Shown: positions 26,004-35,851, counted from the first letter of the stretch. The stretch: 64,000 nucleotides of DNA from Salinibaculum litoreum (GCA_009789175.1 CP046866.1:1-64000); one strand, 5' to 3'. The notes: generated by a model not told the origin, from the sequence alone. Made by a program: numbers and translations.

Positions 26004-28067
26004 ATGGCGGAACATCTCGTCTTCGAGCTCGCACCGGCCATCGCGGGGCTGCCGTTCCTCGCGTTCCTGATTGCACTCTTCTTCGGGAAGTACATGCCCA
26101 AGAAGGGGGCGCTTGCAGGCATCGCCGCGGCAGCCGGCTCGCTCGTCCTCGCAGTGTGGACGGCAGCGACGCTGTTTGGCGGCGCAGAACCGTATCACAC
26201 CCACATCTATGACTTCGTCCTCGGCGCGGAGGGCGTGGGTGGGGTCGACCTGAGTTTCGGTATCCTCATCGACCCGCTGTCGGCGCTCATGCTGGTCATC
26301 GTCACGCTCATCTCGACGCTGATCCAGATTCACTCGCTTGGCTACATGAACGACGACGGCCAGACGGGCCTCCCACGGTACTACGCCGAACTCGGCCTCT
26401 TTACGTTCTCGATGCTGGCCTTCGTCTACTCCGATAACCTCCTGATGGCCTTCATGTTCTTCGAGCTGGTGGGCCTGTGTTCGTACCTGCTCATCGGCTT
26501 CTGGTTCCGTGACGAGGGCCCGCCAAGCGGCGCGAAGAAGGCCTTCCTGGTCACCCGCTTCGGTGACTACTTCTTCCTCATCGGCGTGGTGGCCGTCTTC
26601 GCCACCTTCGGCACGACTGCCTTCGTCGGCGAGGACTCCTTCGTCGTGATGGCCGAACACGCCCTCGCTGACGGCGCGACCGAGCATATCACGACCTACC
26701 TCGGGCTGGACGTCCAGCAGTGGTTCACCGTCATCGGCCTGCTCGTGCTGGGCGGGGTCGTCGGCAAGTCCGCACAGTTCCCGCTGCACACGTGGCTGCC
26801 CGACGCGATGGAAGGTCCGACGCCAGTCTCGGCACTGATTCACGCGGCGACGATGGTCGCGGCCGGTGTCTACCTGGTCGCCCGGATGTACGGCTTCTAT
26901 GCCCTGTCGCCGACGGCGCTTGGCGTCATCGCACTCATCGGCGGCTTCACCGCCCTGTTCGCGGCGACGATGGCCGTCGTCAAACAGGAAATCAAGCAGG
27001 TACTCGCGTACTCGACCATCTCCCAGTACGGCTACATGATGCTCGCGCTGGGTGGCGGTGCCTACACCGCGGCGGTCTTCCACCTGACCACCCACGCCGT
27101 CTTCAAGGCCTTGCTGTTCCTGGGTGCTGGCTCGGTCATCATCGCCATGCACCACGACGAGAACATGTGGAACATGGGGGGCCTGAAAGACGACATGCGG
27201 GTCACCTACCTCACGTTCCTCGCGGGCTCGCTCGCGCTCGCGGGCATCTTCCCCTTCGCGGGCTTCTGGTCGAAAGACGAGGTGCTCTACGAGACGCTCA
27301 TCCACGGGCTGGCCGGCAGCCCGCTGTTGCTCGTCGGCTACGCCTTCGGCCTGCTGTCGGTGTTTGTCACCGGCTTCTACACCTTCCGGATGGTCCTGTT
27401 GACCTTCCACGGCAACCCCCGGTCCGATGCCGCACGGGACCCTGCTTCGCTGCGCTGGAACACGAAACTCCCCGTCGCAGTGCTTGGCATCGGCGCGGCC
27501 ACCATCGGGTTCATCAACATGAAGCCGGTCGAGGAACTGGCAGGAACCCACCTGACCTTCCTGCATGACTGGCTGGCAATCGGGACCGTCGGCGAGGAAT
27601 CCGAGTTCGCCGCACTGACCACCGAACACTACCACCACATACTGTTTGCTGACTACGGGGCGGGCTACAGTGCCGCCGACCTCGGGCCGCTGATTCCGGC
27701 AGTCGTCTCGCTGGGACTGGCGCTTGCGGGCGTCGGCGCGGCGTGGGTTCTCTACAGCGACCCCGACCCGGTACCGCAGACCAAGAAGCTCGGTTCGGTT
27801 CGTACGCTACTCATGAACAACTACTACCAGGACGAGTTCCAGGTGTGGCTGGCCCGGGGCGTGACCGTTCCGGTCGCGAAGGCAGCCGACACCTTCGACC
27901 AGAGTATCATCGACGGCGTCGTCAACGGCGTCGGGAGTGTCAGCCTGTTCTCGGGCGAGCGCTTCCGACGCATCCAGACCGGCGTCGTGAGCAACTACGC
28001 CACGCTCCTGACACTGGGGCTGACGCTGTTGCTCGTCGTCTTCGGACTCGTCGGGGGGTGGTTCTAG
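26004..28067 (+). CDS. nuoL: Complex I subunit L (antiporter-like proton channel)
   Basis: This 687-residue membrane protein has about 16 helices. It shows the antiporter-family core: NDDGQTGLPRYYAELGLFTFSMLAFVYSDNLLMAFMFFELVGLCSYLLIGFW, containing the conserved Glu in FFELVG, and PLHTWLPDAMEGPTPVSALIHAATMVAAGVYL with its lysine/histidine proton-path residues upstream. The C-terminal extension (PTVPVAKAADTFDQ-like region near residue 615 onward) corresponds to the lateral helix and final helix of NuoL. The start codon is two bases after the nuoK stop. In haloarchaea the complex probably accepts electrons from a carrier other than NADH, since nuoE/F/G are usually missing (general knowledge). 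Confidence 0.95.
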   Translation: MAEHLVFELAPAIAGLPFLAFLIALFFGKYMPKKGALAGIAAAAGSLVLAVWTAATLFGGAEPYHTHIYDFVLGAEGVGGVDLSFGILIDPLSALMLVIVTLISTLIQIHSLGYMNDDGQTGLPRYYAELGLFTFSMLAFVYSDNLLMAFMFFELVGLCSYLLIGFWFRDEGPPSGAKKAFLVTRFGDYFFLIGVVAVFATFGTTAFVGEDSFVVMAEHALADGATEHITTYLGLDVQQWFTVIGLLVLGGVVGKSAQFPLHTWLPDAMEGPTPVSALIHAATMVAAGVYLVARMYGFYALSPTALGVIALIGGFTALFAATMAVVKQEIKQVLAYSTISQYGYMMLALGGGAYTAAVFHLTTHAVFKALLFLGAGSVIIAMHHDENMWNMGGLKDDMRVTYLTFLAGSLALAGIFPFAGFWSKDEVLYETLIHGLAGSPLLLVGYAFGLLSVFVTGFYTFRMVLLTFHGNPRSDAARDPASLRWNTKLPVAVLGIGAATIGFINMKPVEELAGTHLTFLHDWLAIGTVGEESEFAALTTEHYHHILFADYGAGYSAADLGPLIPAVVSLGLALAGVGAAWVLYSDPDPVPQTKKLGSVRTLLMNNYYQDEFQVWLARGVTVPVAKAADTFDQSIIDGVVNGVGSVSLFSGERFRRIQTGVVSNYATLLTLGLTLLLVVFGLVGGWF

Positions 28068-29594
28068 ATGCTTATCGAGGCCACCTTCTTCGCGACACTG
28101 ACGGCGGCAATGGTCGTCTTCATGGCACCCAGCCGCTACGCTGGCAAGCTGGCGACGCTTTTGTCGGTCGTCCCGCTTGGCACCAGCCTCTACATGTGGT
28201 TCACCTTCGACGGCTCCGGCAACGCCTTGCTGGAGTCCGGTGACATCGCCTTCGAGACGACGCTCAGCTGGCTCGAACTGGGCCCCTACCAGCTCCAGTG
28301 GCACGTCGGTGTCGACGGCGTGAGCATGCCGCTTCTGGTGTTGACGACCATCCTGACGACGCTGGCGCTGATCTCGTCGTGGACGCCCATCGACGAGCGC
28401 GAGTCCCAGTTCTACGGCCTGATGCTGCTGATGGAGGCGTCGCTTATCGGCGTCTTCACGGCGCTTGACTTCTTCCTGTGGTTCGTCTTCTGGGAGGGCG
28501 TGCTCATCCCGATGTACTTCCTCATCGGTGTCTGGGGCGGCCCCCGCCGGAAGTACGCATCCATCAAGTTCCTCGTCTACACGAACGTCGCATCGCTGGT
28601 GATGTTCATCGGTCTGTTCGGCCTGGTCTTTGGCCTGGGCGACTCGCTGACGACGCTTGGACTGCCCGAAATCGCACAGGGCGTCCGCGGTGGCGACCTC
28701 GGAAGCTTCGCGGGGCTGGACCCAGAAGCGCTGAAGGCAGCGGCCTTCCTCGCGATGTTTGCCGGCTTCGCGGTGAAGGTGCCCGTTGTCCCCTTCCACA
28801 CGTGGCTGCCCGACGCACACGTCGAAGCACCCACGCCGGTGTCGGTCATCCTGGCCGGCGTCCTGCTGAAGATGGGGACCTACGCACTGCTGCGATTCAA
28901 CTTCACGATGCTTGCGGATGTCGCACGCGATTACGCGGAAATCATCGCCATCTTCGGTGTGCTCTCGGTCATCTACGGTGCGATGCTCGCACTCGCACAG
29001 CGCGACCTGAAACGCATCGTCGCCTACTCGTCGATTTCCTCGATGGGATACGTCATCCTCGGACTGGTCGCGTTCACGCCACACGGCTTCGGCGGGGCGA
29101 CCTTCCAGATGATTTCCCACGGACTCATCTCGGGACTGATGTTCATGGTTGTCGGTGTCATCTACAACACGACGCACACGCGCATGGTCGGCGACATGTC
29201 CGGTATGGCCGACAAGATGCCCTGGACGGTCGGCATCTTCATCGCAGCGGCCTTCGGATACATGGGGCTGCCGCTGATGAGCGGCTTCGCCGGAGAGGTG
29301 CTGGTCTTCATCGGGGCCTTCCACTCGACGGTCATCCCCGGCGCACCCGTCTACACCGCCATCGCGATGTTCGGTATCGTCATCGTGGCAGGCTACCTGC
29401 TGTGGGCCATGCAGCGGACGCTCTTTGGCCCGTTCAAGCTGGAGACCGACTACGAAGTCGGGCCCGCGGCGTTCCACGACGTGGCTCCGCTCGTGGTCTT
29501 GCTCCTGCTCGTCATCCTGCTTGGCGTCGCCCCGGACATCGCCTACGAAATGATACAGGATGCGATTAACCCGCTCCTGGGAGGTGGTGCCTGA
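28068..29594 (+). CDS. nuoM: Complex I subunit M (antiporter-like proton channel)
   Basis: This 508-residue protein has about 14 membrane helices. Typical motifs are FLWFVFWEGVLIPMYFLIGVWGGPRRKYASIKFLVYT (with the essential Glu in the FWEG helix), KVPVVPFHTWLPDAHVEAPTPVSVILAGVLLKMGTYALLRF and DLKRIVAYSSISSMGYVILGL. It starts directly after the nuoL stop and overlaps nuoN by one base at TGATG. It forms part of the proton-pumping membrane arm. Confidence 0.96.
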   Translation: MLIEATFFATLTAAMVVFMAPSRYAGKLATLLSVVPLGTSLYMWFTFDGSGNALLESGDIAFETTLSWLELGPYQLQWHVGVDGVSMPLLVLTTILTTLALISSWTPIDERESQFYGLMLLMEASLIGVFTALDFFLWFVFWEGVLIPMYFLIGVWGGPRRKYASIKFLVYTNVASLVMFIGLFGLVFGLGDSLTTLGLPEIAQGVRGGDLGSFAGLDPEALKAAAFLAMFAGFAVKVPVVPFHTWLPDAHVEAPTPVSVILAGVLLKMGTYALLRFNFTMLADVARDYAEIIAIFGVLSVIYGAMLALAQRDLKRIVAYSSISSMGYVILGLVAFTPHGFGGATFQMISHGLISGLMFMVVGVIYNTTHTRMVGDMSGMADKMPWTVGIFIAAAFGYMGLPLMSGFAGEVLVFIGAFHSTVIPGAPVYTAIAMFGIVIVAGYLLWAMQRTLFGPFKLETDYEVGPAAFHDVAPLVVLLLLVILLGVAPDIAYEMIQDAINPLLGGGA

Positions 29595-31111
29595 TGGCAC
29601 TCGGTACGCTGCCCAACGAGGCAGCTATCTTGCCGATGGCAATCTTCGGCATCACCGCCGTGGCGTTGTTCCTGTATGACACCATCGAGCCAGATAGTAC
29701 GAACTCCGAGATGCTCGCCGGTATCTCGGTACTCGGGTCGCTGTCGGCACTTGGCGTGACTGGCTGGTATCTCGTCGCGGGCACTGGCCAGCCCGAGACC
29801 GAAGGGGCCATCCGCATCTTCGACGACGCGCTGGTCGTCGACGGGATGAGCCTCTTCTTCACGGCGCTCATCGCCAGCGTGGTCACGCTCGTGGTGCTCG
29901 CGAGCTACGATTACGTCAAAGACCAGGAGAAGCAAGCCGAGTACTACTCGCTGCTGTTGCTCGCAGCGACGGGGATGGCGACGATGTCCGCCGCCAACTC
30001 GCTGGTGACCGGCTTCATCGCGCTTGAACTCTCCTCGCTGCCCTCGTACGCCCTGGTCGCGTACCTCAAGGACAACAAGGGCAGCGTCGAAGCGGGCCTG
30101 AAGTACTTCCTCATCGGCGCGCTCTCCTCGGCGGTGCTCGCCTACGGTATCTCGCTGGTGTACGCGGCCACGGGGTCGCTGCAGTTCGAGGCCGTGGCGG
30201 CTGTGCTGGCCGACGGTGAGGCCATCGAGGCACCGGGCGTCCTCGGTCTGGGCGTGATGATGGTCATCGGCGGCTTCGCGTACAAGACCGCCAGCGTCCC
30301 GTTCCACTTCTGGGCACCCGAAGCCTACGAGGGAGCGCCGGCACCCATCGCCGGGTTCCTCTCCTCGGCCTCGAAGGCGGCCGGGTTCGTGCTCGCCTTT
30401 CGCGTGTTCACCGTCGCCTTCGGTGGCCCCGCCGGTGAGGCGGCCATCCTGGAGACGGTCGACTGGGTCGTGGCGTTCCAGATTCTGGCCGTTGCCACGA
30501 TGACCGTCGGCAACTTCGCCGCGCTCAAACAGGAGAAGGTCAAGCGGATGCTTGCCTACTCCTCGGTCGGCCACGCCGGCTACGTCCTCATCGCGCTGGC
30601 GGCACTGACCGAAGGTGCCGACCACCAGCTCGTCCTCGGGTCGGGCATGGCCCACCTGCTCGTCTATGGCTTCATGAACACCGGCGCGTTCATGTTCATC
30701 GCCCTGACCGAACACTGGGGCGTCGGCCGCGAGTTCGAGGACTTCAACGGCCTCTCGCAGGAAGCACCCTTCGCCGCCGCCGCGATGTCCATCTTCCTGT
30801 TCTCGCTTGCAGGGCTGCCACTCGGCGGGGGCTTCTTCTCGAAGTTCTACCTGCTGATGGCCTCCATCAACGGCGGCGTCGCCTTGCTCGCCGTGGCACT
30901 GGTCGTCAACAGCGCCGTCTCGCTGTACTACTACACCCGCGTCGTCAAGGCGATGTGGGTCGAGGAACCCAACGGTGACCTCGAAATCGAGAGCTACCCG
31001 ACGGGGCTGTACGCCGCCATCGCCATTGCAGCGGTGGCGACAGTCCTCCTCCTGCCCGGCTTCGGCATCGTCATCGACACCGCACAGATGGCCGCCGGTA
31101 TGCTGGTCTAG
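29594..31111 (+). CDS. nuoN: Complex I subunit N (antiporter-like proton channel)
   Basis: This 505-residue membrane protein shows the NuoN pattern: LVTGFIALELSSLPSYALVAYLKDNKGSVEAGLKYFLIGALSSAVLAYG (with the conserved Glu), GGFAYKTASVPFHFWAPEAYEGAPAPIAGFLSSASKAAGFVL and KRMLAYSSVGHAGYVLIALAAL. It is the last gene of the run. After the stop at 31111 there is an AT-rich gap of 177 bases with no clear gene, consistent with the operon ending here. Confidence 0.95.
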   Translation: MALGTLPNEAAILPMAIFGITAVALFLYDTIEPDSTNSEMLAGISVLGSLSALGVTGWYLVAGTGQPETEGAIRIFDDALVVDGMSLFFTALIASVVTLVVLASYDYVKDQEKQAEYYSLLLLAATGMATMSAANSLVTGFIALELSSLPSYALVAYLKDNKGSVEAGLKYFLIGALSSAVLAYGISLVYAATGSLQFEAVAAVLADGEAIEAPGVLGLGVMMVIGGFAYKTASVPFHFWAPEAYEGAPAPIAGFLSSASKAAGFVLAFRVFTVAFGGPAGEAAILETVDWVVAFQILAVATMTVGNFAALKQEKVKRMLAYSSVGHAGYVLIALAALTEGADHQLVLGSGMAHLLVYGFMNTGAFMFIALTEHWGVGREFEDFNGLSQEAPFAAAAMSIFLFSLAGLPLGGGFFSKFYLLMASINGGVALLAVALVVNSAVSLYYYTRVVKAMWVEEPNGDLEIESYPTGLYAAIAIAAVATVLLLPGFGIVIDTAQMAAGMLV

Positions 31112-31288
31112 GAACTCAACATCGATTTTCGACGTTAGAAGATAATTCGGGCTTTTGTCGGACGGTCATCGTTATATTCTCCAAATAGATTCATCTATAC
31201 TAGCGTATATTAGGAGTATGCTTACGTACACACAGACGTAGCACAGCACAATGTCCGATTCACGGGGAAGACCGGCCAGAGGTGGGCG

Positions 31289-31840
31289 ATGAGCGAGCAG
31301 GGCCAACGGAAGCGGGCGGAAGCAGTCGCGCAGATGTCCCCGAACGCGTCCGTGACAGTTCCCGTCCTCGCCGATGAGGGACACGACCGTGGGACAGCAC
31401 GGCTTGCCGGTCCCCCGCCGGTGAGCTATCTCGAAGAGTGCGAGGCACCGGCGTTCGTCCTGACAAACGAGAAGCGAGGCATCGGCCTTGGAGCGAAGCG
31501 CAACCGGACGACACCTGGCGAGGACCGCGGCACAGTCGTCCTCGTGACTGGCCGTCGGACGCTCTGTCTGGTCGGAGTCAGTCCGGACGATGTCGCTATC
31601 GAGATTCCACACGAGGAGGTCGCAACTGTCACCTACCACACGGGGCTGCTGGCGAACCGACTCGAACTGCGGACGCCACAGCAGGCGTATCACTGCTGGG
31701 TCGACCGCACGGCAGACCGACAGCTACTGGCGGAGACTGCCTCCTACATCGAAGAGCGCTCGAGTAGCGACGACGAGAGCGAAGGGGATTCGAAGGTCAT
31801 GTACCGAGGACACCCGGTGGATTCATCCTACCTGAAATGA
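31289..31840 (+). CDS. Conserved-looking protein with PH-like beta domain, function unknown
   Basis: This 183-residue protein has an acidic C-terminal tail. The central part reads as a beta-rich, PH-like module: APAFVLTNEKRGIGLGAKRN, GTVVLVTGRRTLCLVGVSPDDVAIEIPHEEVATVTYHTGLLANRLELRTPQQAYHCWV. This is the 'V-T-x-x-R-x-L...I-P-x-x-x-V-x-x-V...G...L...T' layout of short bacterial PH/GRAM-like domains. The C-terminus (TASYIEERSS) is helical. No signal peptide is seen. There is no operon partner, and its role is unknown. Confidence 0.65.
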   Translation: MSEQGQRKRAEAVAQMSPNASVTVPVLADEGHDRGTARLAGPPPVSYLEECEAPAFVLTNEKRGIGLGAKRNRTTPGEDRGTVVLVTGRRTLCLVGVSPDDVAIEIPHEEVATVTYHTGLLANRLELRTPQQAYHCWVDRTADRQLLAETASYIEERSSSDDESEGDSKVMYRGHPVDSSYLK

Positions 31841-31899
31841 GCGCCGAGTGCGAAACCTGAAAGGTTAACTCCATCGTCACCGGACGTGCAGCCACGCCG

Positions 31900-33522
31900 A
31901 TGAATCGCCGCCATATCCGCCTCACCTTTATCATCGCCCTCGTCGCCTCGCTCGCGGTCATTGGCTACGGTGCCGCGACCGCTGAACGGACTGGTGACCC
32001 CTCCGACGTACCGGAGGCGCCGCCGACGGACAACGTGACTGTCGCCACGGAGTCCGCCAGATACGGTACTATCATGGCGTGGAACCCTGACGGGAGTCGC
32101 CTGTACTACAACGACACCTACACCAAGTACTACGATGTCGACCCCGTCGAGGGGACCGAGTACACCGTCGAGTACGCCGCTACGAAGACGATTCACACGG
32201 AGGGAGCGACCTGTTCGTCGCCTCCGTGTGCGAAAAACATCATCGAGCGGGCGAACCTCTCGACGGGTGAAACGGAGGTCATCTACGAGCGCTACGACGC
32301 GACCGAGACCGCCTCAGAGTGGCACGACCACGAGCGGGTCAACGAGACTCACATCCTCATCGCAGATATGGTCGAAGACCAGGTGTTGATGGTCAACACC
32401 GAGACCGATATCATCGAGTGGGGCTGGGACGCCCAGGGTGAGTTCCCCATCAAGGGCGGCGGTCCGTTCCCGCGTGACTGGGCCCACCTCAACGACGTGG
32501 ACCTGCTGGAGGACGGCCGCATCATGGCCAGCCTGCGCAATCAGGACTCCGTAGTCTTCATCGACCCCCAGGAGGGTCTGCAAGAGGACTGGACCCTGGG
32601 GACCGATGGCAACCACTCCATTCTGTACGAGCAACACAACCCTGACTACATCCCCGAGGAACGCGGCGGGCCGGCAGTCGTCGTCGCTGACTCCGAGAAC
32701 GGCCGCCTCGTCGAGTACCAGCGCGAGGACGGCACCTGGAACAAGTCCTGGGAGTGGTACGACAGCCGGATGCAGTGGCCCCGCGATGCCGACCGCCTCC
32801 CCAACGGCAACACGCTGGCGACTGACACGCACGGCAGTCGACTCCTCGAAATCGCCCCCAACGGCAGCGTCGTCTGGTCGGTCGGCCTCGCCCACCCCTA
32901 CGACGTGGAGCGCCTGGGCACCGGCGAGGACAGCGCCGGCGGCCACAGCGCTGCGAGCCTCGGATTAGAGTCGAAAACCGGCGGCAGTAGCGCCGAGGCC
33001 GGCGGTGGCGGCGGTGGCGGCGGAGGCATCGTCGACTGGGTGAGCGACCTCTTACCGAACTTCTCGAACCTGCTGGAGATGTTCCTGCCACATCGCATCG
33101 TCAACGGTATCCTCTACGTCTCGCCCATCTGGATGGGCAAGACCCAGTACTGGGCCGTGACGATGATTCTCGTGGTCGTACTGGCCTGGCCCGCGACCGA
33201 ACTGCGCTGGCGGTTCCCCGACGTGTCCGTCCGCTCGCCGCTGTACCGGGACGGTGGCGGTGACACGGCAGTCGCTGCCAACGGTGCAGGCGAACAACTC
33301 CCGGACGACGGCACAGCCGAGGATGACTCGGACGACAGTGAACCGGACGACGGTGACGGAACAGCCACCGAGACGGACGCTGAAGCTGACTCGGGCGAGG
33401 AGTCAACGGACACGGAAAGCGAGACAGGTGATGCCGACAGTGAGGAAGGAGAGTCCGGTAAAGATAGCAGCAGCGACGATAGCGAGCGGGACGCTACCGA
33501 AGCCGACGACACCGACCAGTAG
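31900..33522 (+). CDS. Membrane-anchored arylsulfotransferase-family protein with acidic tail
   Basis: This 540-residue protein has an N-terminal hydrophobic segment (residues about 8-26) acting as signal or anchor. A beta-propeller-like arylsulfotransferase (ASST) domain follows (about 40-345), with repeats such as GTIMAWNPDGSRLYYNDTY, HDHERVNETHILIADMVEDQVLMVN, DWAHLNDVDLLEDGRIMASLRNQDSVVFID and DADRLPNGNTLATDTHGSRLLEIAPNG. The paired histidines (HDHE, WAHLND) resemble ASST active-site positions. A poly-Gly linker, an amphipathic stretch and a second membrane helix (YWAVTMILVVVLAWPATEL) lead to a ~100-residue tail of Asp/Glu/Ser. The propeller should face outside. Whether it transfers sulfate is unknown; it may bind or modify surface glycans. 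Confidence 0.8.
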   Translation: MNRRHIRLTFIIALVASLAVIGYGAATAERTGDPSDVPEAPPTDNVTVATESARYGTIMAWNPDGSRLYYNDTYTKYYDVDPVEGTEYTVEYAATKTIHTEGATCSSPPCAKNIIERANLSTGETEVIYERYDATETASEWHDHERVNETHILIADMVEDQVLMVNTETDIIEWGWDAQGEFPIKGGGPFPRDWAHLNDVDLLEDGRIMASLRNQDSVVFIDPQEGLQEDWTLGTDGNHSILYEQHNPDYIPEERGGPAVVVADSENGRLVEYQREDGTWNKSWEWYDSRMQWPRDADRLPNGNTLATDTHGSRLLEIAPNGSVVWSVGLAHPYDVERLGTGEDSAGGHSAASLGLESKTGGSSAEAGGGGGGGGGIVDWVSDLLPNFSNLLEMFLPHRIVNGILYVSPIWMGKTQYWAVTMILVVVLAWPATELRWRFPDVSVRSPLYRDGGGDTAVAANGAGEQLPDDGTAEDDSDDSEPDDGDGTATETDAEADSGEESTDTESETGDADSEEGESGKDSSSDDSERDATEADDTDQ

Positions 33523-33670
33523 CGGTCGTGTGTCGACCGGTCCGAGCCGGGTGCTGTTCTTTACGGTGACAGTCGAACTAGGTCGTCGTGGGGCTGGGAG
33601 CGCCTGGAGATGACGCTGCTGGGAGCACCGGGTTCAAAAGCCACAAGTGGTGTCCTGCGGAGGTGAGGGT

Positions 33671-34651
33671 ATGAAGGCGACAGCGAAGGCGCACCCGATT
33701 CAGGGGCTGGTCAAGTACCACGGGATGCACGACCACGAGTTGCGACTCCCGTACCACGACTCCATCAGCATCTGTACCGCACCGAGTCACACGAAGACGA
33801 CCGTCGAGTTCGACCCGTCGCTATCGGCGGACCGCTATATCATCGACGGCGAGGAAGTCGACGGGCGCGGCGCGGAGCGGATTCGGGGCGTGGTCGACCA
33901 CGTCCGCGAGTTGGCGGACATCGACCACCGCGTCCGCTTCGAGTCCGAGAACTCTTTCCCGACGAACATCGGCTTTGGCTCCTCGGCATCGGGCTTTGCA
34001 GCCGCGGCGACGGCACTGGTCGAAGCGGCCGGGCTCGATATGACCCGCCCGGAGATTTCGACAGTGGCCCGGCGTGGCTCCGCCTCGGCCGCACGCGCAG
34101 TCACGGGCGCGTACTCGCACCTGCGGACGGGCATGGACGACGCCGACTGTCGCTCCGAGCGCATCGAGGTCCCCGACGAACTCGAAGACGACCTGCGCAT
34201 CGTCGCCGGGATGGTCCCCTCGTATAAGGAGACCGAGGCAGCCCACGAGGAGGCCGCCGACAGCCACATGTTCGAGTCACGAATGGCACACATCCACGGC
34301 CAGATTGCGAAGATGCGCGACCGACTCCGGTCGGGCGACTTCGATTCGGCCTTCGAACTGGCCGAACACGACTCGCTGTCACTGGCAGCGACGACGATGA
34401 CCGGCCCCGCCGGATGGGTCTACTGGCAACCGCGCACCATCGAGATTTTCAACACGGTCCGGCAGTTGCGCGAGGAAGAAGACCTGCCGGTGTATTTCTC
34501 AGTCGACACCGGAGCCAGCGTCTACATCAACACCACCGCCGAGTACGCCGACCGCGTCGAGGAGGCGGTCGCCGAATGTGGCGTCGAGACCCGCGTCTGG
34601 GAGGTCGGCGGCCCCGCACGCGTCCTCGATGGGGACGAGGCGCTGTTTTGA
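33671..34651 (+). CDS. mvaD: Phosphomevalonate / diphosphomevalonate decarboxylase (GHMP family)
   Basis: This 326-residue protein has the decarboxylase-type start KATAKAHPIQGLVKYHGMHDHELRLPYHDSISICTAPSHTKTTVEF, then the GHMP ATP loop FPTNIGFGSSASGFAAAATALVEAAGL. TARRGSASAARAVTGAYSHL-type sequence and VYFSVDTGASVYINTTAEYADRV complete the fold. Haloarchaeal homologues act as phosphomevalonate decarboxylases in the modified mevalonate route to isoprenoid lipids (established for a Haloferax enzyme, as I recall). The start was set at the ATG 33671 by family alignment. Confidence 0.9.
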   Translation: MKATAKAHPIQGLVKYHGMHDHELRLPYHDSISICTAPSHTKTTVEFDPSLSADRYIIDGEEVDGRGAERIRGVVDHVRELADIDHRVRFESENSFPTNIGFGSSASGFAAAATALVEAAGLDMTRPEISTVARRGSASAARAVTGAYSHLRTGMDDADCRSERIEVPDELEDDLRIVAGMVPSYKETEAAHEEAADSHMFESRMAHIHGQIAKMRDRLRSGDFDSAFELAEHDSLSLAATTMTGPAGWVYWQPRTIEIFNTVRQLREEEDLPVYFSVDTGASVYINTTAEYADRVEEAVAECGVETRVWEVGGPARVLDGDEALF

Positions 34652-34717
34652 GCAGGGGACACTCCGGCCCACTGTAGCGAGCGGAGGGCTTTACTCGATT
34701 CCGCCCAACGAATAAGT

Positions 34718-35845
34718 ATGCACGTCGCCGTTCTCGGTGCTGGATACGCCGGTATTAGCCTCGCGAGAAAGCTGGAGCGGTCCCTGCCCTCCACAGTCGA
34801 GGTGACCGTCGTCGACGAGCGCAGCGACCACCTCGTCCAACATCTTGTCCACCGCGTGGTCAGCCATCCCTCGCTGGCCGAGGAACTGACGATTCCCATC
34901 GCCGACCTGCTGGGACGGGCCGACCATCGACAGAGCGAGGTTCTCGATTTCGACCCTGACACGGGCGCGGTCGAACTGGTAGACGGGGCACTCGATGCGG
35001 ACCTCCTTGCGGTCAGTCTGGGCGCACAGACGGCCTTTTATGACCTTCCGGGCGTGCACGAGCACGCGACGCCGCTGAAACGGGTCGACCACGCCGAGGA
35101 GATTCGAGCGGACTTCGAGACGGTGAACGAACACGGCGGACGCGTGGTCGTCGCCGGTGCCGGCCTCTCGGGCATCCAGATTGCGGGTGAGCTTGCGGCG
35201 ATGGCAAGCGACGGGGTCGAAATTCGACTTGTCGAACGGCTGGACACCGTGGCACCGGCGTTTCCCGAGGCCTTCCAGCGGGCTGTCGCCGAGGAACTCG
35301 ACGCGCGTGGCGTCCACGTCGAGACCGGACGGGGGGTCGAGTCCGCCGACGACGAGCAACTCGTCTTCGATGATGGCGACAGCGTCACCTACGACCAGCT
35401 TATCTGGACCGGCGGTATCACCGGACAGGATGCCGCCGGCGGCCAGCGCCCGGAAGTGCGGGCGGACCTGCGCCTGGGTGACCGCGCCTTCGCCGTCGGG
35501 GACGCTGCCCGTGTCGTCGACGCCGACGGCCAGCCCGCACCAGCGAGTGCACAGACGGCAGTCAGGCAGGCCGACGTGGCCGCGACGAACCTGCAGCGAC
35601 TGGCGGAGCATCATCGCGATGGCGGCGGCTTCGAGCCACGACTGGAGCGATACCGCTACACGGAACTGGGATGGCTGGTCAGCATCGGTGACGGTGCAGT
35701 CGCCCAGGTCGGCGGGCAAATCGTCCGCGGACAGGCGGCAAAAGCTCTGAAGACGACAGTCGGTGCCGGCTATCTGGGCTCTATCGGGGCGATAGAGAAC
35801 GCCTCGGAGTACGTCTGGGAGAAAGTCGGCGCTGACGGCGAATAG
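34718..35845 (+). CDS. NDH-2-like FAD-dependent NAD(P)/quinone oxidoreductase
   Basis: This 375-residue flavoprotein has two Rossmann motifs: MHVAVLGAGYAGISLARKL (FAD) and GRVVVAGAGLSGIQIAGELAAM (NAD(P)H). Family segments include VDHAEEIRADFE, YDQLIWTGGITGQDAA and the FAD ribityl-binding RAFAVGDAARVVDADGQPAPASAQTAVRQADVAATNL. It resembles type II NADH dehydrogenases, which pass electrons from NADH to menaquinone without proton pumping and could compensate for the NADH-independent haloarchaeal complex I. The C-terminal membrane-binding helix is weak. It is transcribed alone. Confidence 0.87.
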   Translation: MHVAVLGAGYAGISLARKLERSLPSTVEVTVVDERSDHLVQHLVHRVVSHPSLAEELTIPIADLLGRADHRQSEVLDFDPDTGAVELVDGALDADLLAVSLGAQTAFYDLPGVHEHATPLKRVDHAEEIRADFETVNEHGGRVVVAGAGLSGIQIAGELAAMASDGVEIRLVERLDTVAPAFPEAFQRAVAEELDARGVHVETGRGVESADDEQLVFDDGDSVTYDQLIWTGGITGQDAAGGQRPEVRADLRLGDRAFAVGDAARVVDADGQPAPASAQTAVRQADVAATNLQRLAEHHRDGGGFEPRLERYRYTELGWLVSIGDGAVAQVGGQIVRGQAAKALKTTVGAGYLGSIGAIENASEYVWEKVGADGE

Positions 35846-35851
35846 ACAGCC

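Noticed and set aside
25854-27638. 594-codon minus-strand frame antisense to nuoK/nuoL
   Set aside because: Full conservation of NuoK and NuoL on the plus strand; the antisense product is low-complexity Arg/Glu/His.
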